From the NCBI GenBank assembly GCA_003993805.1, contig RSEF01000021.1:1230835-1294834 (forward strand): a stretch of 64,000 bases of DNA, read 5' to 3'. Position 1 is the first letter of the stretch, and the number at the start of each line of letters is the position of its first letter. The notes beneath the pieces were generated by a model. That model had not been told where the DNA came from. It ran no database searches and saw only the letters and a list, made by a program, of their open reading frames with translations. Below are positions 49,260 to 61,625 of this stretch, piece by piece. A program made the translations under genes and the position numbers. The DNA is from Himantopus leucocephalus. Lineage: Eukaryota; Chordata; Aves; Charadriiformes; Recurvirostridae.

Positions 49260-50065
49260 CTTAATCTGTAGCTCTAATGAACGATATGAAGCTTTATAAG
49301 CATCAACAAGGCTCAGAGAAGACCTAAATCCATTTCAGTGCTCATTTAGCAGCTTCATCTGTGTGCAATTAAAACTTCAGCATTAAGTGTTAGAGGATAA
49401 AATAATGAGACACTTAAAAAATAATCTGTGCTTCAGTGGGCCGTATTCAGTAGATTTCGTATGATCATTTACAGGATAAAAATAGAATCTGGCCAAAATC
49501 TGTCTTATACTCCAGTACCCTTTCAACAGAAAATGGAAAGAAACAGCTACTAAACTCTGGGGGCTTTACTATCCCATGTCCACGCAGTACGGCTTCTTTC
49601 ATCGCATCCGTGCTTAAAGCACATCTCAGAGCATTGATAACTTTCCTTTTGGCTTCAATGATAATGTGAAAATAAATGTAAATTGAGTTTCGATTGAGAT
49701 TTTCATTTTAGTCTAAAGGCTAATCTTTTATTAAAATAGCTATCAGTTTTTAGCTGATGGTTAGGAAAAGTTCCTACAGGACAGGGAACAAAATGTTAAC
49801 AATAAAGAATATTTCTTATTCATAAGAGTATCTTAAATGCTCCCATGATTACTTTGGGCTATCAAAATGTGACCGGGGGGGGTGGGGTGTGTGGGGTGGG
49901 GAACAGCATATGTTTTACTGACCAAAAGAAATGTAGAGAAATGCAAATTAAAACCAAAGATGTACAGAACTATGAAAATAAATTAGATTAAGTACTGGAA
50001 GAACACAGGTCAAAAAAAGTGAAGTACTATACAAGAAACATACACACAGTTAACTTAAAAGAAGC
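49260..50065. other. AT-rich stretch of intron 4
   Basis: Unique AT-rich sequence with many TAAA/AATAA words and no long open frame. Apart from the G-run at 49874-49902, nothing was recognised. Confidence 0.25.
49874..49902 (+). other. G-quadruplex-prone G-run
   Basis: The plus strand reads GGGGGGGGTGGGGTGTGTGG followed by GGTGGGG, giving four runs of at least three G with short loops. Because CAMTA1 is transcribed from the minus strand, the G-rich strand is the template strand and the RNA would be C-rich. Confidence 0.7.
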
Positions 50066-50069
50066 AAAA

Positions 50070-50347
50070 CCCAATGAAAGTTACATACTTTATTTTAACA
50101 ACTGAAATAATTTTTATTCAAGAAAAGCCAACATTACATATCTTTATAGAAAAAAAAAAGACATTTGGGGAGGTCAAAGAACGCTACAGTTTAAAATGAT
50201 GAAATGTTACAGCTTGCACACCAAAATTAAAAATGAATGAAATTAAAAAAATGAAATGGTTACCAAAGTAATGCAGGTCAAGGGATCAAAGGTGAAGGGT
50301 CACACATTATTAAAAAGAAATCCAAAAGGGCGTCTGCATCAAGATCT
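50070..50347 (-). other. Candidate intronic terminal exon or polyadenylation region
   Basis: On the CAMTA1 strand an acceptor-like CTCCTTTGTTTTGCAG ends at 50348. It is followed by about 250 bases that end in two AATAAA hexamers, one in TTGAATAAAAATTATTTCAG (about 50115) and one in GTTAAAATAAAGTATG (about 50095). Spliced from exon 4 in phase 0 it would add Arg-Ser and a stop (AGA TCT TGA), giving a truncated protein. This is a pattern-based proposal; it may equally be ordinary intron. Confidence 0.15.
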
Positions 50348-52896
50348 CTGCAAAACAAAGGAGCTTCAGTGAGTACAACTGATACCTTCCATGGAATCAC
50401 ATCACAGCTCTCAATTCACACACAGCACGCGGTGTGCCCTGCGGCCGCCCCCGGAACGCTGCGGCAGACCCTCTGTGGCCACCACCACCCTGGCTACGGG
50501 GCTCCATCCTACTTCTAGCACCTTCTTTTTATTATTATTTATAAACCTCCCTGTTGAATGGCTTCTACAAGTCTGCCCGTTTCCGTATTGGTGCCCCGGT
50601 TTCTCGGCACACAGAATGTGTTCTCGGTGCTGAGGGTAAAAGCCATCACAGCTGCAGTGCCCGAGCTGTGCGGCACACCGTGCGCAGCGCCGCGCCGGCA
50701 CCCCCAGGTCACCGGCCTCAGGGACACCGCTGCTGGGTGAGCACACAAAGCGCTGTCAGAACAACTTTCAGATCATCTGTTTTCAGGGCAAGTATTACAC
50801 ACTCTTTTTCAAGAGTTTGCCTTATTCATGGTAACTGTGGAAATATAGTAATTATTGACACACATGCACGCTGAACTCCTAACATCGTAACGCACTGGTT
50901 TAACGCTACAATAAAAAAGTAATTCAAATGCGGTTACTCAGACAAAGGCCTCTCCTCCTGGAATTTCAATTACACAGAAGCTATAAAAAAAACCCTTTGG
51001 TACCCATTTCCAAGCAAGATGCAGTCAATTATCTATACTAAATTTATGCAGCGTGCGTAATATTTACATCAGATAAGTTTAGGAGAAAGACACCCAGCAA
51101 GGGCACTACATCCCTTTCCATCTCCGCGCCTCTCCCCGGCCTGGGAAGGCGTTGGGCTTTGGGAGTCTCATCTGGACCAGAACAGCTTCACGCCTGAAGC
51201 CAAGAAACAAACCCACCCCACAAAACTGTGTCTTCCTAAGGCAAAGCAGGCACTGACGACAGAAAATCACCATATCCACAGTTGAAGCGTAGTGTAATGA
51301 TCTAATTTTTCAGAAAGCACACCGCACCCTTCCACACAGCTCCTGCTTTACGTGCGTCGCCGTCAAGAACCCACCGGAGAAAGCGGGAAGGTCTCCATCC
51401 TCAACACCCCCCTCCGCAGCAGCGTCTGGCAAACTCTTCTGCTGAAGTTATTGCCACGTGTTGGAGGTAAAACTAAGTTCTTGCCATTATTTCCAACATT
51501 TATCAATTCTGATTTTTGTGAGCTGAAACAAAAGGTCCGTTTTTCTGCTGCCGTTTCACGCCCCTGCCGAGGCCGGGTCCCTTAACCACCACTTACGCTA
51601 CAGGTTTGTCAGATGACCTCATTTTGGAGGAAAGTGACTTGGAAACCAAGCGACTTAGAAATAATTCAACACCAGAGACAGAGACTTGCCGTGACTCAGC
51701 AGCTAACTCGGCCGCAAGGTACGAGCGTGAACCCCACACCTCTGGAGCCCCTCAAGGCTGAGAGCTGGGGAGCGCACGCCGTCCCCCCGCGGGCAGCCCC
51801 GGCACGGCTCCGTCCCGTGGGTGCCGCATCCCCCACACCAGCCCTGAGCCCCCGACTGCTCAACAAACACTAAGTTTGCACTAAGATGAGTTTTAAACGA
51901 CTCCAAGAACATTTGGCCCCTGGGACGGCAACTGAGCCGCAGAGCCCAACGCCTCTCCAGCATTCTGCTCTCTCCCCTCTGCCGGCCGCCGGTGGGCAAA
52001 CAGCTCCTGCTCCTCTTCCTCCGCCTGTGAGCAACCCGCCCAGTTCCACAGCAATGAAGGCAAAGACTTTTTTTTTTGTTAATTTCTCCCCTCTTGCAAC
52101 AGATTTCTCCCCCCTCCCCTCAGGTACACTTTGTTCCCCCCAGTGCCCCAACGATCACTCTTTCTGCAAAAAACAAATTGGTTTCACTCTTAGTCCTTTT
52201 TCTTAAGCACTACCCCTGCATAAAATCTGTGCTTTTATTGGCACTAATTTTTCCTTCATATCTAGTTTTTCTTTTTCATCTAAATCCCCTGATTTTTCTC
52301 TTCAAAATGAAACAGCCACCCTTGGAAGCAGCGAACACGAGACCGAGAAGACAGGATTTCAATCACTTACAAAATGTAATATCCTCAGTTTCCATTCATT
52401 TGACAAGTGAACCAATTCATTTGTGTTTATATATGCCAGTCCCTGGCAGAGAGACACTTAAATTGACTTTGTAAATTGACTTTGTTGTAACATTTTCCTT
52501 GTAAAATGTGGTACAAAGTACAACTTGCGTAACATGCCAGTGAGTATTTTACTCAGTGCTGGGCAAGCCACAGACCCAAACAGGTGACGCCATGGTACCT
52601 ACTGCTACTGCTGGTGTTCCAGTAGATAAACAGCTAAATAACAATTAAATTAATGCATTCTGCTGATTCTCTCATGTTTGAAGAAGGGTTTCCATAACTG
52701 GTCACTCCAACTTCTTCTTACCCCTACACCAGATTCCACATTCCCGTCTGATGCTGTACTCCAGAGTAACCATGTACCACTAAAAAGGATGAGCCCCAAC
52801 AGATGATGCAGGTTCGGAAAAGCAAGCCAGGTTAATCAATTGGAGGAAATCATATTCCACCTTATTTTCCCACACTCCTAGAGCAATCTATGATAC

Positions 52897-52912
52897 TTTT
52901 TTTTTTTTTTTA
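52897..52912. repeat. Poly-T tract
   Basis: A run of about 15 T within AT-rich intron. It is low complexity. Confidence 0.85.
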
Positions 52913-53269
52913 AATTGTGTTAAGTATACGACAGGTGAAGGATTCAGAACCCGCTCTTACAGAGAAGAACAGATGTCTGGACATGCATTCGCTGCTGCTG
53001 AACTACGGGTGTCTGCAGGACACGCGCTCACAGGGGAACGTGGAGGTGCCCGACACGGCAGAAAACCAGAAAGCCCCTTCCACTGAAAGAGCCGCTTGGG
53101 TTTGTTGGGAGGTCTCGTCCTCGTACCCGAGAACCGTTCGCGTCTGCTCCACCGCTCGGCGCAGCACACAAACCAGCAGCCCCAGTTCCTGTGACACCCA
53201 CGGGGGGCACGGCCACAGCAGTGCTCCACACAAACTGGACCAGTTCCACTCCAAACTAATTGCTAGAAA

Positions 53270-53930
53270 GTTTCAAAATTTGTAAAAATATTCAGAGGTG
53301 TTTTGGTACATTACCAATCTCAAAAAGAGAGTGAGTTAAACACTATTAGCATTTTATATTTTGAGTACAATATACTAAAACTAATTATGAAGTAATTCTT
53401 TTCTTTAGCTAGCATTAAGTGTAAAAAAGTTAATTTAATTCATTCAATCAAATTCACTTGGGGAAAAAAAAAAAAAGGAGGGCAGCACATTATCCAAAAC
53501 AATCCATTTCATCTGTTTGCTATGCTTTCCAGCATTCAATCCGGTCCCAGGACTCTGACACATTAACTGCACAGAACTGCCAAATCAGCCATTTTTAAAG
53601 ACTTATCATTATACAATTACAACGTCGCTCCGAACATTAACAAAAGGGAAGGTTAAAAGGTTAGATTTTCCTAAGAGGAAGGTGAGGAATCTCTTTCTAT
53701 TACAGCATGAACAGCATAGCAGGTATTACTGCTTTTGTTTGAAATTACCAGGAACAGTAACCCTTCAGCTCTGCTAAACCACCGACCCACTCACAACAGT
53801 TACTAATTATGTAAACACGACTGAGAAACTGCAAAAGCAAAGCCAGCAGCAGATTTTCTGCTTTGTACATTAAGCAAAGCGCAGAATTTCATTAATTTCA
53901 CAAAATAAACCCATAATTAAGTGCTTCTGT
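53270..53930. other. AT-rich stretch of intron 4
   Basis: About 650 bases of unique AT-rich sequence with a poly-A tract at about 53463-53475. No exon or transposon was recognised. Confidence 0.25.
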
Positions 53931-56900
53931 TAAAGAGAAACCTCCACCTCGTTCACTGATCAGCTCAAGCCCTAACGACAGGCGCGGGGAAGAGCCGCCC
54001 ACCCATGCCGGACGCAGCGGTCGGGTGTAGGAACAGGTCAGTCCTGACTCCGCTCCACTCGGGGCGTAAACGTTATTCCCTTTCCATTTCACCTCAGAGA
54101 GCTTTCCTCTCCTTTAAAAAAAGTGAGTTTTCTCCTATTTCTGCTGCTGGCCGAGAGGACGGACATGCTTTGGAGAGCAGTGCACCAACGGCCGCAGAGC
54201 GAGCGTCCAACCTGCTAGTGACGCGCTCAGGTGGGACGTGTCCTCCCCGGGCACAAGGGCTCGCAGAAGGCCACCACCTGAAACAAGGGACATGAACCGG
54301 CACCGACGATCTCGCTTTTACAGCCGCTCTGGCTGTGCCACCACTTGGCAAACATTCTACCCTCAACTAGGCACCCCCTTTCATTCAGAACACCGTACGT
54401 CAGCTCGTTTCAGCCCCAGCTCAGCACAAACCTCAGGGCAGCCCCGTGTGCCAGACCAGCGGTGGCAGCGGGAGACGCCAGGGAGGAACGGTGGACAGGT
54501 CAGACGGTGACGGCTTCCCCGCTGCTCCTCCAGCAGAGGGTCAGCAGGAGAGACAGAGAGCAACAAAACTTCTAATAACAGCATTTGCCAATACCACCGT
54601 AATATTTTATACTCCGTGATCACATGGGCAGCAGGCAATTAGTCAAAATTAAGTATTTCCATTGCTCTTGAGACTGCAAGGATGTTCCTGCTTTGTAAGT
54701 GCTCCACAGCGGCAGAGCTCTCATGACAACGGCCAGCCTCTGGCCTCGGGAAACTGCGCTCAAACAAAACATGTGAATTAACTTGAGCTTAATGGAAAGC
54801 ATTAAACAAAATACCCCAAATAACTTTACAGTCCTCAGGAAACTGTACCGAGCACTGCTGCTTTCCCAGAGGGTTTTGCCACCGTGCTGGGATCTGGCAG
54901 AGGGGATGCCACGAGCAGGACAGACACCCCTTCCTCGCCCTGACTGCAGTGAGGACAAAAGCTCAACCCCATGAATTTATAACACATTCAGCTACTTTGG
55001 TGAATGAGGTATGAACCGGTACAGTCACGTTACAATGGACCATACCGTCCAGGGCAGCCTGAAAACAAATAGCTGTTTTAAGTTTTCAGACGTAAGAGTT
55101 AATTCTACAAGGCACTTAAAACCAGTTAAAAAAAAAAAAAAAAGTAGTAGTATGTCATACTGCTCAGTCTTCACCCAGAGCGGTACTTTGATGAACAAAC
55201 TGGCGATGACAGGAGCCGTGCCGGTAACCGGCTGCCTGACACTTCGCTGCCGGGAGAGCTGAGCGCAGGTGGCAGACGACGCACCGCTCTTGCCCATCCT
55301 CGCCGGCGTCTCGTGGCACAATAGCCAGCCCAAACGCTCCAGACTCACTTCCCAAGCAGTCTGGGTCCCCTACGTCCCTCAGGCAATTCTCCAAACCTTC
55401 AAGATCTTCTCTGCGCTTTAGAGAAAAGACGGGAAATAACTTGGTGTCAAGCAGGAGAGGAGAATGTCACTGTCGTGCAAGCAAAGCAAAAACGCGAGAC
55501 CACATCAGAGATGCCAGCGAGCACGCGACTCAAGGTCCCCAACGCAGCATCGTTAAGGAATTTCTTCCTATGCTAAATAACGCTCAAATAGAGAGTTTGG
55601 TAATTGCACGTATGTGCATACTATCAGGCAATACCTAAGCCTGAAATCTGTGAAGGGTTGATGCTAGGTGCCACATTGGAAAGCGGGGCGTTTCTGCCTC
55701 ACCCCTCAAGAAAAGCTTCAGCACATGAAGCCATCACCACTGGATTTTTCTGCCTTGCAAATGTTGGGCTTCTCCCAACAGAGAACGTAAATATGGAGTG
55801 CTGTCAGAAACAAAAGCCCTAGGTAGCATTTTACATTTCTGATGTTTAACTTTTTCTTCTTTCTCGTACTGTGTCATTAAGTGTTTACAAGGATGATTAA
55901 TGACTGCGGCTGCCAACTCCATTAACGGAAGGCATCTCTGCTCAAAGCTGCAATCCCGCTTTTGGCAAGCGCTGAGCAGAGACAAGGTTACCCCGACACC
56001 CTTGAGCCCCTGCACCTACCCGCACTGGAGAGCGCGGCCGCCGGGGAAGCTCCCGCTGCCTGGACAACCTGGTCACTTCACAGAGAGGAGCAGGACGCAT
56101 CTCCTGCGGACAACGGCTCTCGATGGGCGGTTAACGAGCCAGTCACCTTTGCCACCTCCATCAGGGCAGTGCCGAGAGCAGCGGGCGAAGCGGCAGCTGA
56201 GCGCTGCCGAAACCCAGGCTGGGTGCGCACCGCGAGCACGGCGAGCCAGTACGAGCAGCACCACGCCGTGGGAAGCCTCTGCTCCACCTGCCCACTCAAA
56301 CCAAACCAGATCTGCATGACACAAACACTAAACCGGTTCAGAACGAGCAACAACTAAAACCCAGAGCAAGGAACTGCCCCACACACACAGAGCGTGGCAG
56401 AATTTTCTGGCAATTAACTGATTTGTCCTAACATGAGAAATCATATGAAAATCCCCTTTCTATCCTCCCCCAGAGCAAGAGAAATAAGCACACACACACT
56501 TTCACAGGCATCTCAAAAAATGTAAATCTGTAATTAAATTGCTTGGCTAAACTTATGATTTTCTATCTCTGGTAAAAAAAAAATTGAATTAGAAGGAACA
56601 CTTCCTTCACTAGGAAATATAAAACCACTATAAACTTGATTTAAGATGAGATGACATCTTGATATGGAAATACATTTCCATCAAACATTTCAGTTAAAAC
56701 TGCATGATCTGACGGAAAGCAAACATCTCGATAACGTGTTCTAAGCATTTTTAAATGCTCCATTTCTCTTGCTGCTCATCGCATTATTTTACTAAGTGTA
56801 AAGTCAACCACAACCTATTCAGCTCTCAAAGGATATTGTTTCTCCATCCCAATTACCCAATCCGGAGCAACACATGACCATTATCCTGCATCTGCAGATG

Positions 56901-59771
56901 AAAGCGTTTAAAGTTATTTGCGGCGTTCCCATGGCGATGCCCTGGTAGAGGAAAGAACAAACCCCAGCTGCTCCCTGACCTCCGCGTTCAGCCTCGGCAG
57001 CATCTCCTTTGCGGGTGCCGGGGAATCGCCAGCACACCGAGCCCGCAGGCCAGCACGCAGCGCCCTCTGTGCCGCGCACCAGCCCAGCACATCAAAATAT
57101 GCTTGCCCTTTATTTCAAGGACCTGCAGGTGCGTACAAGGGCCATGTTTAAGTTTCCTTGAAATATCCCCACACAAAGGAGCAGCAAAAGCAATACTTAA
57201 GGGTTTTGGAAAGGAGCCAGGTCGTGGCTGGGTTAGGAGGACGGGCCCCGGCTGCCCCTCGGGATGCATCCCACACCACATCCCGCACCAATTCCCACCG
57301 CACGCGCACTCCGGAGAAGTCTATGGCGAGACCAGACATCCGTGAGTTTGTCCGAACACCTGAGTTTGAGGAAGGTCAGCAGTGTCATAGACATGTTCAG
57401 ATCTGTAAGTTACTTTACACATTTTATTTCTTTTATATCTTTTAACAAACCTCCCTATGGGTGAGACACCTCGCAAGGAACACCAGTGATCTTCAAATTA
57501 AGACAAAGACTCTGGAAGTACCACTGTATAAAACACATCTTTTTCTTCTATATTTTACAACTCATGCCTTCACCAGCATAGACAGAACACCTGTGTACTC
57601 AGATGAAAAAATATATCCCCTTAGGAATGACTCTGAAATGTAGTCCAACATTATTATTCAATTATACCCTAAGAAAAATCCAAGTTTTATAACAGTGAAC
57701 AAAATTAAACTTGCAGGTTGGGGGTGGGGAGGGAAATAAAATCTGTAAGCTAAGCTCCCTCCTCCCCCGTAATTAAGACAAATTTTCCGAGACTTTATCT
57801 AGGCACAAGACTCTGCCTTTTTCTTCTTTATTTTTTTCTTCCCTCTGAGCTAACGAGGCCAAAAATCTCTGGCCACAAGAAGAGCTCTTCCTTTTAAATA
57901 ATGCAACAGGGAAACTGCAACCGACACACCACATACGCTGGCAGAGACAGCACCAGTAATAACCCACGCACAGAACCGGCTCCTTGTCCCCACTGCGTGG
58001 CAGCCACAGCGACAGATTTTGCAGGAAAGAAAGATACAAATGAGTGTGACAAATCTGACATTCAAAGAGACAGAAGTGGCTTGGTTTTGGTTTTTTAACA
58101 TGCTAGCTGATGATTTGTGATTATTAGCAAACAATCCCTCTAGAATTAAGGTACCAGACAAACCCGCAGCACGCTGGCAAGCACCATCAAAACCGTTCCC
58201 TGTCCCCCTCTCGGAAGGAAGGCTACGCTCCCAAATTTTTCTTCTAGCCTAATACACCTCGCACGCACCTACGCTTTCCCGTTTGCATCTTGCTTATGAA
58301 TAATAAAGATTTTCAGCTATATGATTAACTTTATTTGCCACATTCTGTATCCTGGGAGGCTGCAAACACCAAACACTGTTCAAAAAGAAAAGCTAAAGCC
58401 GAGTGTGTCAATGTATACACGGGGCTCTGAACTAGGGACACCAGAAACACTAGGCAAAAGTGACTAAAAACCAACAAGCTGTTTCCAAAAACAAGAAAGA
58501 GCATGGTTTTGCCACAAACCTGTGCAGAGCGCTTGCTTTTTCAACTGTCTTTGTCAAAACGTCATGTTTTAGAGCCACTGGAATTGCTGTTACTCCATGC
58601 CCCATTCCCATTAGTATAAACGTTATCACAGAATAAACTGCAACCCACATTTTCTACAATTTACATTTCAATTCAAATGACCCAAGACAAAAACATCTAC
58701 ACAAAAGAGCCAATGCCAGCAATGCCCCAAAAGACCCGATTAATACTGTCACAGTAATTAGTATGCTAAAAATGGATACTTGGCTTTAACTTTCAGACAG
58801 AAGGAGGAGGGGGAGTGAAGGACCCCAACTTTGAAAAATACACACATGAAGTGACCCATATTTGATTCTGCGCTCGGCTTGCCACTTGCAGTCATTAAAT
58901 TCATGAGTACAGTTTTTGTTACCACGTTTAGATGCTACAAATGACTGATTAGAGGGCCAAGAACAGTTAGCTTGCAACAGGCAGATACTAACTAGAGGTT
59001 TATGGTAATTTCTCAAAGTTGATTGCTTCTATTATTAAATGATTCCCGTAAATGTGGCAAAGGTACTGTAAGACAGTGCTACTAAAAACTAAACCGATAG
59101 TGATTGCCGTGTAACTTCCAGCCTTGCTGCCCAGAAGGAATAGCAGCAAGGCATCGTAGACCTATTTGAATTGTTCTTCAACTTCACCTGGACCCTGAAT
59201 TTTAAATACTTGTTTCATTTCAATGAACTCAACTATGATGCGTTAACAGGAGATACGCAAACTAGCATATCCATAATCCAGAGTGAGTGGATTCCAGTAT
59301 AAAACGCCCAATTCTTTGTGTCCCCCATTCTTAACCAGATTTCTCAGACAGGAGCAAGCTAGCTATTTCTCAGGACCCTGTTTGGCAGGAAAGAACATGC
59401 ACTGGTTTTTTGTTCAGAAGTCATTACACATAGTAAAATAACATTTTGTTTAACACAGTACCAACACACCTATCTAATTTTAAACAATTTTGACACGCGT
59501 CGATAAGATGATACAAGATTTGACTCTGAGACAAGTGACATACGAACACACAAGCGATGGACTCCTACTATGCTAGTAGTCAGCTTCCACATTTGCCTTC
59601 GAGTCTAGTTTAAAGCTCACTTTCAACATGTAATGGGGCTTTATTATTTAAACAACAGGTTCCAGAGCCAGGGAATTCATATTCTGTAACTTACATGGCA
59701 TGCTCTCAAAAAATAATCCATAAGCGTCAAGTAAGCTGGTATGTTTAAGAATAAATAAGAGATTTAACTAC

Positions 59772-59890
59772 CTCATTAGTGTTCCAGCGGTGCCTCTCTT
59801 TCGGTAAACTTGAACATTTTGGTAGACATTCAAGCAGCTTCTTCGGTAAAAAGATTTTTACATGACTGCCATTGCTGTTCCCATGATCAT
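59772..59890 (-). CDS. CAMTA1: CAMTA1 coding exon, start of CG-1 domain (probably exon 4)
   Basis: CAMTA1 is a nuclear transcription activator with an N-terminal CG-1 DNA-binding domain, a TIG domain, ankyrin repeats and calmodulin-binding IQ motifs. Read on the minus strand, this 119-base exon starts with two bases of a split Asp codon and then has 39 open codons: DHGNSNGSHV, KIFLPKKLLE, CLPKCSSLPK, ERHRWNTNE. This matches human CAMTA1 residues of about 40-78 as I recall them, with Gly in place of one Ser (GNSNGSH against GNSNSSH). The CG-1 domain begins near KCSSLPKE, and the conserved Arg-Trp of the family is RHRW. The acceptor is strong (pyrimidine tract TCTCCTCTTCTTTCCAG, AG at 59891-59892). 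The donor is GAG|GTAGTT (GT at 59771-59770), which lacks G at +5. The upstream intron is phase 1 and the downstream intron phase 0. The exon number is inferred. The paralogue CAMTA2 is less likely because the match to CAMTA1 is nearly exact. Confidence 0.97.
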
Positions 59891-61582
59891 CTGGAAAGAA
59901 GAGGAGACACATGATGCACACACAGGAGAATTGGTGGTTTCCACGAGGAGACCCTAGCTACAAGACGACTTGGAAACCCACCAGTTCCCTTGTCAAAGAG
60001 CAGGCAATTTGTCACTGCAAAGAAGCACACGGCTCTCTGTTGAAATTGCACCTTTATTTCAGAAATATAAATACAGTTTAGTTCCTCGTGGTTGCAAAGT
60101 TTGAGAAGAGCTTTGACGGATTTGTGCACGAGGAGCCTGTGTGTGTGCTTACCTGTGCCTATTTTAGCTTATTATTTCCCTCGGTGACAAATTTTACAAG
60201 CAATAGCGACAAAACATTATAGAAGCTGTGACCACAGCGGTATGACCTGCCAGGAAAGTCATAAATGAAGTTCACACTCAACAGGATTTGCAAGTAAATA
60301 AGCACAGAGCCCCAGTACCTGCTATAATTTTGTCAAGCTGCAGCAGAAATGCAACTCAAGGTCTATTAGTTCATTTAAAACTAAAATGCCTTGTACCGAT
60401 TAAAAACAGGTTACTGTTCTTTCCACAGACAGCTCAAAAAGTGAATGTAGTTCCTCAAGAGGAGAGTGAGGTAGAGGGATGGAAATCCTCCTACCTCACC
60501 ATACCCAGGGGTCTCAAAAGCAGAAATACTGAAGAATATAAAATTATTCTTTTTTTGTTGCTAAAAATGTAGAAGGTGCATCAATTCCCCTTAAAAAAAA
60601 GAAAAGAAACCCCCCAAAACCCCAAAGTCCAACAACAGCCTGCAGAAGTCCCAGAAGCGTTAACTTGATTGTGTCTCTGTCACCACCTAAAGAATCAGAG
60701 CACCCACGAACTGCACGTTTACGGGCCAAATCAGTCCCTGCAGAAAAGGGAACCGGAGCAGCGGGATGAGACATCCCAGCTACAGCACAGGAGTTTTACT
60801 AGTTCTCCTTCTAAACCCCCCATCTCCACCTTCTTCCACCATCTGCACACCTCACGTGACAGATACTGGGCAGCAGTACATGAGAAATACACTTACTCAT
60901 TGGCATTTTACCCTACAAAAGTAATTTATAGTCATTTCCCATTTGGAAGTGTCCAGAAAAAGGATATTAACTTTTTCCTTTTACACGTCTAATCATTTTA
61001 TGTCATTAAACAGATGCCAGCATCATGATAAAACTCCTCTGCAATTACACACGATACAGGAATTTCCCGTGACCTGCAACAAACCAGAGAGAACCCGTCC
61101 CGCAATCATTTCAGAAAGCGGGCGAAGAGCACAAACCAGCAGCCAGACATCCCTAGTATTTTTAAAGCTTGATTATACTCTTGGATGTGTCAAGTTCAAC
61201 AATATACATGCTGTTAAATCAACTACTCGTGCAAGCACAGCAGATGAGTTTACAAGATAAGCAGCGATGTGTATGATAATCGTGAGCTGCTCTATAATTT
61301 ATGAGTGCTGTGCGCTCCCTGAGTTATTGGGAACTTTACTATACGACTGCGTTAGACTAAATCAACAGGGTTGCCAGTTTCATACGTCTTCCTGGGCGAA
61401 GGAGCGGTTGGGCAGTATCGATCTTTGCTGAACCGATAAAGAAATCAGGAAGAAGGTTATTTCAATTATTTTTTCGCGTACCATTCCAGGATTTCCCCAC
61501 TTGCCATTGAGTATCTCAGACGGTTACTCTACAGGGCTTTCTGGCCCCATCTTTTTCCCAGTCAATAATCTGCACGTGTGAC

Positions 61583-61625
61583 TGTCACCTTTATTATTTC
61601 CCACCACCTCCGGGCACTCAAAGCT
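61583..61625 (-). repeat. Possible ancient L2/L3/MIR-type repeat scrap
   Basis: On the minus strand this stretch reads as 'gtttgtgaagctttgagtgcc...' and then 'aataataaagg'. This recalls the 'aaagcgctttgag...attattatt' ends of old vertebrate non-LTR repeats. The match is short and weak. Confidence 0.25.

Larger units (their letters stand above)
10906..59771 (-). other. CAMTA1: CAMTA1 intron 4, complete (48.9 kb)
   Basis: This interval lies between the two recognised CAMTA1 exons and is phase 0. It contains no other exon I can recognise on either strand. Apart from the sub-regions listed separately (AT-rich islands, CpG-rich blocks, repeats, a gap and candidate splice sites), I see only unique, unremarkable intronic sequence. 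CAMTA1 is known in mammals for introns of tens to hundreds of kilobases, so a long intron here is expected and the avian version is relatively compact. Many open frames of 60-260 codons occur, mostly in the GC-rich parts where stops are rare. None has a recognisable domain. Confidence 0.9.

Noticed and set aside
50280..50346. Frame reading DLDADALLDFF after the acceptor-like site at 50348
   Set aside because: The frame is not the one that would follow exon 4 (phase 0), and I recognise no protein with this ending.
51605..51735. Possible second MIR-like copy (GACTTGCCGTGACTCAGCAGC)
   Set aside because: The order of blocks is only partly right and the match is much weaker than at 46165-46350.
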